The notes under the pieces are model-generated. The model did not search any database and was not told where the DNA came from. It was given only the letters and a program-made list of their open reading frames with translations. Below are positions 28,593 to 38,200 of a stretch of DNA of 64,000 bases, in pieces; position 1 is the first letter of the stretch, and each line of letters begins with the position of its first letter. The stretch covers positions 62,001-126,000 of the forward strand of contig CAIWXX010000028.1 in the NCBI GenBank assembly GCA_903916735.1, written 5' to 3'. A program made the position numbers and the translations under genes. Source of the DNA: an uncultured Acidobacteriota bacterium (lineage in GTDB: Bacteria > Acidobacteriota > CAIWXX01).

Positions 28593-29114
28593 CTATGCCG
28601 TTTCTCTTTCGGCAAGGAAAGGAAGGTTTCGGTAGCAACCATCCACGTCCAGACCGTAGCCAACCAGAAATTGGTCGGGAACGACGAACCCTGAATAATC
28701 GCAAGTAAACTCCACCTTCCTCTTTTGTATCTTGTCGAGAAGGAAGCAGCTTTTCAAAGATGCCGGAGCCTGCAACTCCATTTGCCTGAGCAGATAATCC
28801 TGTGTGATGCCAGTGTCGATGACCGATCCGACAAGCAGAACATCCCGGCCTTCCAGCTTAGTGTCGCTCAGAAAATGGATCTCCGTCAGATTGTGGCGAT
28901 TACCGGCACCCGTCTCTTTAACAACCCTGACGAAATAGCACGAAACAGGAACATCGAGCTCACGGACGAGATCGGCCAAAAAGACAAACGAGCTGTTCAG
29001 TATCCCGATGGCCGTGATCTCTCGGCCGTCATAATCCCGGCTGATAGACTTGCCGAGCTCTCTGACCTTCTCGGCAATCTGCTCCCGGGAGTACACAACC
29101 CTTAATTCACTCAA
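28593..29114 (-). CDS. hpt: Hypoxanthine phosphoribosyltransferase homologue, altered active site
   Basis: A 173-residue HPRT-fold protein. The overall layout is kept, with [16 protein letters not shown] and YRNLPFL matching the family. But the PPi loop LKGS/LRGS is LNSS (Asn40-Ser41), and the ribose-phosphate motif EDIIDTG is GSVIDTG (Gly96-Ser97), so the two acidic residues that contact PRPP are gone. It starts at TTG (29112-29114) behind GGAGG. The position hpt-ftsH is common. Function may differ from classical salvage. Confidence 0.88.
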   Translation of the reverse strand: MSELRVVYSREQIAEKVRELGKSISRDYDGREITAIGILNSSFVFLADLVRELDVPVSCYFVRVVKETGAGNRHNLTEIHFLSDTKLEGRDVLLVGSVIDTGITQDYLLRQMELQAPASLKSCFLLDKIQKRKVEFTCDYSGFVVPDQFLVGYGLDVDGCYRNLPFLAERETA

Positions 29115-29198
29115 ATGAAGATTCCTCCATGAACCGGCGTTCCGACTCCATTATCCGTTAGGCTCACTCCAAATTCAATAGCGTTCATGTGCCCCCAT

Positions 29199-29335
29199 GG
29201 TGACGCCAAAGTCAAGCCGGAGTTTCATCAGGAATTTCAAAATTGGTGACGTCTCAGCAAGAAGCAAAAAGTAAAAAGGCAACCCTCAATCAAAACGCCT
29301 CGGGAAATTCTTACTCTTTGCATTTAGCTTCGCTC
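29199..29335 (+). repeat. Dispersed repeat family A, copy 1
   Basis: About 135 bp, from GTGACGCCAAAGTCAAGCCGG through CCCTCAATCAAAACGCCT to GACTTCG-like TAGCTTCG. A second full copy is at 54765-54899 in the same orientation, a diverged partial copy is at 39084-39160 inverted, and a left-half copy is at 32477-32532. It lies in the gap between the hpt start and the PAS gene stop. Confidence 0.7.
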
Positions 29336-29401
29336 TATCAACATATTATTGCCGACTTTGACCGAGACTTGAGTGCCTCTTATCTCGCGAAGCAGATGCG
29401 A

Positions 29402-30859
29402 TCAGAGATTCCGATCCCGCGGGTGATCCCTGCCACAAAGGCGCATATCCTGAACTTTCTTTTCCGGGATTTCCTCATCAGGCTGCTTTCCACTTTCGTC
29501 GCGCTCCCGGCGAAGGGTTTCTTCCATCTGCTTCCTCTTCGTGATGTTGGTGAAGAAGACGGCGAGGCCATCTCCGAGCTTGACGGCCATGTTCCGATAC
29601 CAGGTGCTTGTGGCTCCTGATTTCACCCGGAAGTCCGATTCGTGCGGTTTTCCTGTCTCAACGACCTTGACGTAGCTGTGAAAGATACTCGCCAGTTGTT
29701 CTGAGTTGCTGAACACTTCGCACAGCCTGTTGCCGATCAAGTCCTCCGGAGTCGCCCACAGCATCTGCAACGCCGCGGGATTGGCGTACTCCCATTCGAA
29801 ATCCGTGATCGCCCCATCGCTTTCCCGGAGACTGCGCAAAATTGAAAATCCATCAGGCGAAAGCTCTTCCGCCACGCGGAACCGTTCTTCGCTTTCCCGC
29901 AGCGCTTCCTCGGCTTGTTTCCTCCGGGTGATGTCGATCCCGATCGCAATGCCGGTGCCGTCTGACAGCCTGACAATCCGCCAGGAACAGAGCGCCGATC
30001 CTTCCCGCGTTCGCAATTCAATGTCCTGCCATTCGGATGTGGCTTCGTTGATAAAGTCCCAGAGTCGCCGGCGGAAGGCCGGATCGGGACTGCTCAATGC
30101 CAGCACATCGATCTGCCTCGCATCCTCCAGCGACCATCCGATCACGCGTTCGAATTCCCGGTTAAGAAGTCTGATCTTCATGTCGGAATTGAAAAAGCAG
30201 AGCATCACCGGGATTTGATCGATGATCGTTTGAAGAAGCTCCCGATGGCGATTCAGAATCTGCTGGGCTTCCGCTGATTCGGTGATTTGGTGAGAAAGCT
30301 GTTGATTGGCGGCGGTCAATTCCTTTGTGCGCTTCTTGACCCGTCGCTCAAGGTCATCATGGGCCTTATGAAGCAATTCTTCATCGTGTTTACGGTTGGA
30401 GATATCTCTGAAAAGACCCTGCAGAATCTTCCGGCCATGGAAGTCGATCGTACTGCCAGTGATATCGACGGGAACGACCCGGCCGTCTTTTCTGACGACG
30501 CGTGTGTCGTTGAGTGTCCCGAATCCCTTCCTCAGAATCACCTTGAACGCGCGGATGACGCGCCGATGCTCCTCATCGGGGTGGATCATGTTGATGTTCA
30601 TGCGAGAAAGGGGTTTTCCGGTGTAGCCGAGCAGCTTTTCGGCCTGCCTGTTCGTTTCGACGACATTCCCTTGTTCATCGGCCAGGATGATGGCATCGCT
30701 CGCATGCCGCATGAGCGAACGATATTTTTCTTTGGAAATTCGCAAAGCGCTTTCGATCCGTCTCCTCTCCGCTTTCTCCTCCCGCCATCTCCTGTCGGCG
30801 CTTGGCCGGCTGGTCGAAGCCGCCTTCTTTTGCTTGCTCCTCTTCCCTGTCGTGCTCAT
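29402..30859 (-). CDS. Multi-PAS sensory protein without visible output domain
   Basis: A 485-residue protein with a basic N-terminus, a PAS domain at about 45-160 (ending GLFRDISNRKHDEELL), a short coiled coil, a PAS at about 210-320 (ending IGIDITRRKQAEE), and another at about 330-445 (ending FFTNITKRKQMEE). After that only ~35 residues remain, and no histidine kinase, GGDEF or other output domain follows. The stop is about 65 bases from a repeat copy, so truncation or frameshift is likely. It may otherwise be a stand-alone PAS adaptor. Confidence 0.75.
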   Translation of the reverse strand: MSTTGKRSKQKKAASTSRPSADRRWREEKAERRRIESALRISKEKYRSLMRHASDAIILADEQGNVVETNRQAEKLLGYTGKPLSRMNINMIHPDEEHRRVIRAFKVILRKGFGTLNDTRVVRKDGRVVPVDITGSTIDFHGRKILQGLFRDISNRKHDEELLHKAHDDLERRVKKRTKELTAANQQLSHQITESAEAQQILNRHRELLQTIIDQIPVMLCFFNSDMKIRLLNREFERVIGWSLEDARQIDVLALSSPDPAFRRRLWDFINEATSEWQDIELRTREGSALCSWRIVRLSDGTGIAIGIDITRRKQAEEALRESEERFRVAEELSPDGFSILRSLRESDGAITDFEWEYANPAALQMLWATPEDLIGNRLCEVFSNSEQLASIFHSYVKVVETGKPHESDFRVKSGATSTWYRNMAVKLGDGLAVFFTNITKRKQMEETLRRERDESGKQPDEEIPEKKVQDMRLCGRDHPRDRNL

Positions 30860-31045
30860 TTTCTCAAATCCCGGCTTTCAGGATGTTCGACTCGCCGGCC
30901 TGTCCACGCCCCACTCTCCGTGAATCCTAACATTTTCCTTTCGAATTCACATCTCAACGATGCGCTCTTTCGCCTATCGACAATGTTCACGTGTGAAAAA
31001 TGGGGAAGATCATCATGCCCATCGATTCATGTGGGCTCGTGATCA

Positions 31046-32416
31046 TTACAGGAATTTGAATCGAATCTCCAGTACCTGCCGAGTTGAACGGGTTACTTTG
31101 AATTCGTCGGCGACGGGCAGGCCCGGTATCCAACAAATCCGGGAATCGTTGGAGATGACCGGCAGTATGGACGCGAGGCATGCTGGAATTTTCCGATTGC
31201 TGAGCATTTTCTTCACCTGCCGCGGAAGGCTTTCGCCGCATGGAGTGTAGGTTTCATCAAGCCGACGGTTCCGAACCACGAAATGGCTGCCTGTTTTGTC
31301 GAAATCCATATAGCAGGCGCGGGAATCATCGATGTCGGGTTTCGGAGGGAAATCAGCTGGATAAAGCAAACGAGATTCCAGAATGCCGGATGGAGTATCG
31401 ATGCCCCCGGGGATAGGCAATTCAGCGAGAAATTCGGGGGCGTGTCGGGTCTTACGCGCGAGCCAAATGACGCCGCCTTGACGGAATGCATGAACCCCCC
31501 TCGGCAATGCTCCGCTGAAGGCCGCGGGTGCTCCTGGATCCAGGCTCCAGTGAATGAGTCTCTCGGTGACTTTGAATTCCAAGTGACTTTTTAATTGGGC
31601 CGCGGCGAGTCGAAGAACTCGGGAGATCAGAGGCAGCGGGAGTTCTGCAAGCTTCTGCCTTACGATGCCGGTGGCTTGACGGCTTTTGTGTTGGCAGCAT
31701 CGATCGAATGCGTCCTGTGCGAGTCCCTTCAGATAGGATTCTTCCCACTGCAAAATGGCGATGGTTGACTTGATTCGCTCCAGGCTCCCGGAAGAGATCG
31801 CTTCCAGCTGCGGAATCAGCCCGGCACGGAGATGGTTTCGTAAAAACCGCGTGTCTGTATTGGATGAATCGATGACAAATGAAAGGCCGTGTTCGTGGAG
31901 GTAGTCGATCAGCAGCGCTTTTCTGATGTCGATGAGAGGCCGGACGAAGATGCCGTGAACGGGAGCGATCGCCGTCAACCCGGTGCGTCCACTCCCACGC
32001 ATCAGTTTCATGAAGAAAGTTTCGATGAGGTCGTCAGTGGTGTGGCCCAGGGCGATTTTTCCAGCGCCGCATTGCGTGGCGGAAGAGCGCAGAAAAGATC
32101 GGCGCAAACGTCGTGCGCAGTCTTCCAGGTTGCCCCGCTCACGCCGCGATGTTTCCGCAACATCCGCTTCGCCGGAAAAGAACTCGAATCCCAGAGAGGC
32201 TGCAAGGTCGCGGACAAACCCGGCATCCCGATCAGACTCGGCACCACGCAGATGGTGATTGAAATGCGCCACTGCAAGTTCCAACCCCATTTCTCGAAGG
32301 AGATAGAGGAGTGCTGTCGAGTCAGGGCCGCCGGAACATGCGACAAGCACTTTTTCAGGCGGCGAAAACATTTTGTGTTTTTCCACGGTGGCGCGGACAA
32401 TTTCCAGAAGTTCCAT
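31046..32416 (-). CDS. tilS: tRNA(Ile)-lysidine synthase
   Basis: Modifies C34 of tRNA-Ile(CAU) to lysidine so that it reads AUA. The 456-residue protein has the PP-loop SGGPDS (about 30-35), FNHHLRGAESD, the N-terminal N-type ATP pyrophosphatase domain, and C-terminal TilS domains. An ATG start without a clear ribosome site. A CAT tRNA gene lies about 500 bases upstream on the same strand, possibly its substrate or tRNA-Met. Confidence 0.96.
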   Translation of the reverse strand: MELLEIVRATVEKHKMFSPPEKVLVACSGGPDSTALLYLLREMGLELAVAHFNHHLRGAESDRDAGFVRDLAASLGFEFFSGEADVAETSRRERGNLEDCARRLRRSFLRSSATQCGAGKIALGHTTDDLIETFFMKLMRGSGRTGLTAIAPVHGIFVRPLIDIRKALLIDYLHEHGLSFVIDSSNTDTRFLRNHLRAGLIPQLEAISSGSLERIKSTIAILQWEESYLKGLAQDAFDRCCQHKSRQATGIVRQKLAELPLPLISRVLRLAAAQLKSHLEFKVTERLIHWSLDPGAPAAFSGALPRGVHAFRQGGVIWLARKTRHAPEFLAELPIPGGIDTPSGILESRLLYPADFPPKPDIDDSRACYMDFDKTGSHFVVRNRRLDETYTPCGESLPRQVKKMLSNRKIPACLASILPVISNDSRICWIPGLPVADEFKVTRSTRQVLEIRFKFL

Positions 32417-32476
32417 AATGCACTATGAAGGTTGCACAGTCCTGAAAAAATCACAAGGGAAATCCGGTGAGAACCA

Positions 32477-32532
32477 GGATCATGTCAAGGTGAAGCCGTT
32501 GCTTCATCAGGATATTTTGAATCGGTGAATAA
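32477..32532 (+). repeat. Repeat family A, left-half copy
   Basis: A 56-bp segment reading GTCAAGGTGAAGCCG..TTCATCAGGA..TTTTGAATCGGTGA that matches the left third of the copy at 29199 with clear divergence. It sits between tilS and repeat B copy 1. Confidence 0.45.
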
Positions 32533-32584
32533 ACGGATATCCCGGTGTCGGACGCGTTCTTAACTCCATTCCTCACTGGTTATA

Positions 32585-32785
32585 CCTAACCCGGCGTAGC
32601 CAGAACCAAAGACGGGGGCCGCACCAATCGCAGCCCCCGGACTTCTCAGGAAGCGAGGAAGGGAGGAATGCAGGAACGGATTTTGATATCGACCAGTGGT
32701 GGTTCCATAAACTATTCCTGGCTTCCTAAGAGGAATTCACGATCCTACCTGCTCACAATTTTCGCCATTTTATGCACAGATTTCC
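32585..32785 (+). repeat. Dispersed repeat family B, copy 1
   Basis: A ~200-bp element beginning CCTAACCCGGCGTAGCCAGA, with an internal inverted pair CTCAGGAAGC..AGGAA and TTCCTGGCTTCCTAAGAG, and ending GCCATTTTATGCACAGATTTC. The copy at 55149-55363 (inverted) matches along its whole length, and the copy at 40328-40540 matches most strongly in the first 110 bases. No open frame spans it. It fills part of the gap between tilS and the tRNA. Confidence 0.8.
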
Positions 32786-32915
32786 CGGGGTAACACATTA
32801 ATGGCTCTTTTAATGAACGCCGGAAAATATTTCGGATATGACACCAGAGCAGGGTTTTTGCTTTATTGAGTCGAGCTTTGGACGCGGCACTAGCCTGTTT
32901 TAGTGGGAATCATCA

Positions 32916-32992
32916 TGGTGGCGGTGCAGGGACTCGAACCCCGGACGCCGCGGATATGAGCCGCGTGCTCTAACCAACTGAGCTACACCGCC
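32916..32992 (-). tRNA. tRNA with CAT anticodon (Met, or Ile2)
   Basis: A 77-nt cloverleaf: acceptor GGCGGTG/CACCGCC, D-arm AGCTCAGTTGGTTAGAGC, anticodon stem CGCGG/CCGCG with loop CTCATAT (anticodon CAT), T-arm with GGTTCGAGTCC, discriminator A, and encoded CCA. Body sequence resembles elongator tRNA-Met. Because tilS is next door, the isoleucine tRNA that needs lysidine cannot be excluded by eye. Confidence 0.93.
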
Positions 32993-33110
32993 TCGAACGC
33001 GCCTAATCGTAGAAGACATATCAAATGGTGTCAAGAGCTGCGGTTGAGGCCTCATCCAGAGGCGAGGTTTTCGCTCACGTCGGCGTCAGCGTCGACGATT
33101 CGACTGCAGC

Positions 33111-35210
33111 TTATCTGCTTTGCGGCTGCTCAGGAGGCTTGACGCCGCTTAGCAGGAGCCGAACCAGCAGGAACAGCAGAACCACTGTCGCGACGATAAG
33201 CATTCCCCAAAAAAGCCGCTTCTGCAGCGGCGCGGCGCTGGTGGCAGGAGACAAAATGGTTTCTGGAGAGAGTGATAGTTCATGCGCAGCCGCCCCCGTC
33301 AGACGTGGTGCCAACAGCGCAAGATCATACCGCGGGCGACTGAGAGAGGGCGCTCCATAGTAAAGTGTCAAGCTGGCCCCTGCGCCGTGGAAAAACCGGA
33401 GCCGGTAGGATGGAAACAGCAGTTGGATGCTTTTGATCGGTAGCGGGCTGTTGTCTCCTTCATCAATTGAAATTGTCAGCTGTGATGTCAGTAGCTCGGC
33501 AAGATCTAGGACAAGCAATGGATCGGCTCGGTCTTCGGCGAGGTGCCGCCACCTGGCCGAAGCCAAAGTTTCAACGCGAGACTCTGCTCGTCGATCCTCC
33601 GATGTTCTTTCGGCGTTGATCGTTACCATCCGGTCAAAAACCCGGGCCACGGTAGAGAGGACCAATCGGCAGGATGGCAGCGAATCAAACTGGAGATCGA
33701 CCTTGTATGTCGACAGATAGTTGGACGTACGATCTTTTCTGCCGGAGATCCTTTTGTGGATTTTAAGCTTGAGCACCAACGGCTCATCGCGCTTTTCGAG
33801 AAGATAGGGAACCTGGCGTCCGCTCGAATCAGCGATTCGTAGGTCGTCCAGATCGCTGTGAGCAAGGACGGCGGCATCGAGAGTCACCGCGCTGAGCCCG
33901 GGATCGCCCGCCATGATCCGTCTCGAGTACCGGAACTGCTTCCCATCAATGGGCGCACCGATCAGTGGGAGAGGGCTGGTTTGTGGAAGCGTGGCGCTGA
34001 GCGGAATCAAGTCATTGACCTCTCCCCATTGAGCATCCGAACACTTCGTCTCTGGAAGCAAATTCCTCTCGGCTTCCAGATCATACTGAGGCGGCGGCAT
34101 ATGGCCGGCTCCAAATCTCGCCATGATCGGTTCCCCATTCTCGGATTCGAAAAAGATCCATGGGAGTGGAGCGAGCTCGGCGCGAACGCCGCTCAAATCG
34201 AGCGGCGGATTGTCACCGTCATCGACGACCAGTTCAAACTCGGGCTCCTTCGGTGCCGTGATCGGTATGCGAAGATCCGCAGCGACCAGGTCGCCGTGCC
34301 CAGCACGTCGGATAGTGGCCGTGCCGAGCGGCAACGATGCCACCTCTTCTCCGGAGAGAGTTGCTTCAGTGATCATTGCCTGCCTGAGGAGCGGCCCCCC
34401 GCGGACAAGAAGTTCGATGGCTTGGATTGGGAAGTGTGGGCCGGGAAGCTGGATGACAAATCGACTCTTCCCGGGTTCACTCACAATGCGTTTGAAAGGA
34501 ACATCAATGCGCAGCGGTGGCGCCGGAAGAACGGCGCCTGGCGATCGAGCTTCCGCAATTCGAGGAACCGGCACGCGCGCGCTGGTACGGTCATCCCATG
34601 TGAATCGGAAGTAGCGATACTCGCCTGCCATGAAACTGATCACCGTCCGTTTGAGGTTCTCATCGGGAAGGTCAAATATCGTGCCTTCGTCTTCGAGGAC
34701 CGTCCAGCGGCTGCGATCGCCACTCCCTTCCAGATGGAATTTTTTCAGGAATGGCGCTGGGATGCCTATCAGGCGGAGGTGATCGGCAAGGCGAAGCACC
34801 GATAGATCAACTTCGAAGCCGCTGCTCTTATCCTTTTTCGGCGTGATCGGCAGAATCGTTCCGGATATCCACCGCGCAGCCGGTGATGGAGGGGGAACGA
34901 GCAGGTAGGGGATTTCGCGGTCCGCCTTGTCGAAAAAACGCAGATCGGCCAACCCTCCTACAAAAACCTGCCACTCCTTGCCGTCCGCATCCCGATAGCC
35001 GACATATTCCAGAGGATCGGAGCCGACGAGCAGCGGCACATCGATCTCGATGCGATTGGCTCCCTTGGCTCCCGGCGCCGCGGGGCGCTCATAACGAAAG
35101 TCGGCCCTGGATGCCGGCAAGGTCTGATCTTGCGCAATCGCGGGATTAAGTAAAATTGTTCCTGCCACGATCGCCCATGTGCACCGCGCGACGAACCCCA
35201 CGTTCTTCAT
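33111..35210 (-). CDS. DUF3999 family protein
   Basis: A 699-residue exported protein with a signal peptide (MKNVGFVARCTWAIVAG..AIAQ) and a large beta-rich ectodomain with repeated DLRIAD..G..VPYLLE-like units. It has one C-terminal membrane helix (LFWGMLIVATVVLLFLLVRLL). ATG at 35210 overlaps the stop of the DUF2339 gene in an ATGA arrangement, and a signal peptide follows at once, so this start is preferred over an earlier ATG at 35324. DUF2339 and DUF3999 commonly pair; the function of the pair is unknown. Confidence 0.85.
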   Translation of the reverse strand: MKNVGFVARCTWAIVAGTILLNPAIAQDQTLPASRADFRYERPAAPGAKGANRIEIDVPLLVGSDPLEYVGYRDADGKEWQVFVGGLADLRFFDKADREIPYLLVPPPSPAARWISGTILPITPKKDKSSGFEVDLSVLRLADHLRLIGIPAPFLKKFHLEGSGDRSRWTVLEDEGTIFDLPDENLKRTVISFMAGEYRYFRFTWDDRTSARVPVPRIAEARSPGAVLPAPPLRIDVPFKRIVSEPGKSRFVIQLPGPHFPIQAIELLVRGGPLLRQAMITEATLSGEEVASLPLGTATIRRAGHGDLVAADLRIPITAPKEPEFELVVDDGDNPPLDLSGVRAELAPLPWIFFESENGEPIMARFGAGHMPPPQYDLEAERNLLPETKCSDAQWGEVNDLIPLSATLPQTSPLPLIGAPIDGKQFRYSRRIMAGDPGLSAVTLDAAVLAHSDLDDLRIADSSGRQVPYLLEKRDEPLVLKLKIHKRISGRKDRTSNYLSTYKVDLQFDSLPSCRLVLSTVARVFDRMVTINAERTSEDRRAESRVETLASARWRHLAEDRADPLLVLDLAELLTSQLTISIDEGDNSPLPIKSIQLLFPSYRLRFFHGAGASLTLYYGAPSLSRPRYDLALLAPRLTGAAAHELSLSPETILSPATSAAPLQKRLFWGMLIVATVVLLFLLVRLLLSGVKPPEQPQSR

Positions 35211-38200
35211 GTTGTTTTCTCTTTGGAACCGAGTATGAATTTCTGGAAGAGGACGGCAACAAGCGCCAGGCAGATGGCAAGCCCTGCCAGAGAACCGACG
35301 CGAAAAAGCCCGCCGAGCCGCCATAGATCAAACACGAAACACTTGAAGATTGTCACACTCAACAAGATGATCGACGCGATTCGTGTCCCACGGCTGGCGG
35401 TGATAATTCCCGCGATCAACAGTCCGATGGCAAACAGGCCCCATCCGATTGTATACGTCAGGTTCTGAGAAAGGTCGGCGGAAAAATTGAAGGTGAGTGC
35501 CGAGCCTGACGAGTAGAAGTCAGCGATCTCGATATTGAGGAGCAGGAACAGGAGGAATGTTGCGCCGGCTGGGAGAAGATTCGATAGTCGGATTCCTCCG
35601 AGTCGATCCTCGGTGCGGCGCAAAAGTCGAGCGCCCGCGAAGAACGCAGCGGCCGAGACCAGGTAGCCGTACAGATACCAATTCCAGATTGGAAAGTCAC
35701 CTCGCGGGTGATAGTCAAAAACAGCCGTGTTGAAAACGAGCCTCACAAAAACGGCGATGAATAGCCCTGTTGACCACAAGAGGAGCCCACGGTGCGGGAT
35801 CTTGCGATAGAGCCATGTCATTGCTGCCGCCTGCAATGCCCAGCCGATTGTGATCCACTGCTTTTCAAGCTGCAGTGGAATCGCAGCTGTGATGAAAGCA
35901 AGCGCGGTGCCTGAGATGAGTGCCAGTCGGCCGATCTGGCGTGCACCCGCCGGTTCCAGGCTCAATAGCCGCCACAGGAGAATCAACATGATGGCTGCCT
36001 GGCTGACCGGGAGGAGGCCGATGACTCCGCCGAACCCACCCTGCAGCATCGCATCGCGCGCCAGGAAAAAGAAGACCGCACTCGCGAGAACCGCAGCGAC
36101 GTAAGGCTGGATGAGCTTCTTCACTCGGTCACCGAGCAGAAGCGGAAAAGCGATGTAGGCACCGTAGATGGCGCCGGCGAAGGCAAATTCCTCTTGCCAG
36201 AGACCAGGATGAGCCTCCCGCCAGAAAACAACTGCCAACGCTGTCGGGACAACACTAAAGATCGAAATTGTGTACCATCGGGTCAGCCATGCCATGCTGA
36301 ACAAGGCCACAAGCAGTATCATGTGGACGGGAACGAGCGCGCTCATCCCGATCCTCTGGTCGGTACCGGCCGCCAGGATGGCAACGATCTGCGCGAGAAA
36401 GAGGCCGGCGACGGGTGCTTGCGCAAAACGATTCTGATCGCTCTCTTGCGTCGATGTTGTCAGGACTCTTCGTGCCAGGAAAAACCACGCGATCGCGAAA
36501 AATGCAACAGCCGTTGAACAATACATCGATACTTGAGGCCAGGGGGCGTCGTGGATGGCTGCGATCCAGGCAAAAATGATGACTTGCGACGCGCAGACGG
36601 CGGCTGTATGCAGGGCGGTGCGGCGAGTGTAAAGCGCCGCCACACCGATCGCCAGATCAAGCACGGCCAGGATCGCAAGGAATGGCCACGGCGGTACAGC
36701 GAGGCGTGCTTGCGTTGCAACGAAGAAAATGAAGAAATGCCCCGCAAGAGCCAGATAAAGTCCGCTCGTTGATTCAGGTGTCTCTTTTCCAGCACGCTTC
36801 TGCAACCATATATTTCCACCCATAACCAACACGGCGAAGCCGGCGACGACCAGAAGAGCCGGTATCAGAATGGCGGTGATCGTTGCTGTCCACCACCAGA
36901 CAGCGATGACAATCCAGGAAAGAACGATGCCGAAAATTCGGAGGATCGGCCAGTGCCCAGCGGCGCCTTCGATGAATAGCCCCAGGTTCAAGATCATCAA
37001 GAGGAGAGCCATGCCCCAAAGCGCGATTTGAGCAACAGTCCCGGCAGCCAGGAAAAGCAGCAGGCCGATGCTCAGGAGCAGAATGATCGATCCTGTGCCT
37101 TCCGGTTTCAAGGATTTGTGGAAAGAGCGCGCGGCCATCGGCACGCCCAGGTAAAAAACGCCGAACCCGGCATAGATAATGAGGGCGGGAAGGAGCCGCT
37201 CGGGCACCAGATATCTGGTTGACCAGACAGCCTCAGCGGCAACCGCAAATAACGCGCCGATAAAATAAAGCGCCCCTTCTTCAGTGGCGATCGCCACGGC
37301 TGCCAGGATGGCCAGCAGAAAAAAAAGAACTCCAAAGAAAAGCCCTGGAGATGCAGTCGCCGGTTCGATGGCCGCGAGCGCGGCGAATGTGAAGAGGAGC
37401 ACCGGGGCCGTGAGAGAGGCCCGCGCGGCAGCGTCGCTGAATGGCCGATCGAATCGGCGTGCAACCATACCGGCGACGGCGTACAGGATGACGCAAAGCG
37501 CCACAAAGATGAGAATCCCGGGCCAGGCATTGGAGCTGTAGGACGTATTCATCCAGATCGCGAAGACGATGACCGTGGAAATGGCTCCGGCGACGTGCAG
37601 CATGTCCAAACCGCGGGCGATAGCGATCGCCGCAAGCCCGATGTCGATAACGAAGAGGAATCCGAAAAGCATGCCGTACTGAGAGCCATAGGCCGGGATC
37701 GCCGAGAGGTACACGGCGAAGAGAAGAGGCAGAGTTGTGGCAGCGGCAACTGTCTTGCCGAAAATGGGATGCTTTTCCTTGGCCGTCTGATCGCGCGAAC
37801 CAAGCAAGAGCCCCGCAAAACTGATGACAGGGAACAGCAAGAAAATGCCGATGGCGATCGGGAGTTGCCCTGCCGTCAAAAATTTCATCACCCATCCCCA
37901 TTGATACAGAACGGTGAAGACAAGAGACAGCGCCGTCAGGTGCGGCCAGTTTTTCTTGTAGGCGACCCAGGCAAGTCCGACGTTCAACAAAAGAAGATAT
38001 CCAAAAAGTCCGAATGGCTTGTTTTCACCGGTCGAGAGAAGAGCGGGTGTCGCAAAGCCACCCAGGAGTCCGAGGAGAGCAATGAAGACGGAATCATGAC
38101 GGATGGACAGCAATACGGCCACGGCTGTCACGAGAACCATCAGGCCGAAGGCGGGGATTGAATCGACCAATTTCCAGAGTGCATGGGATGCGAAGAATGT

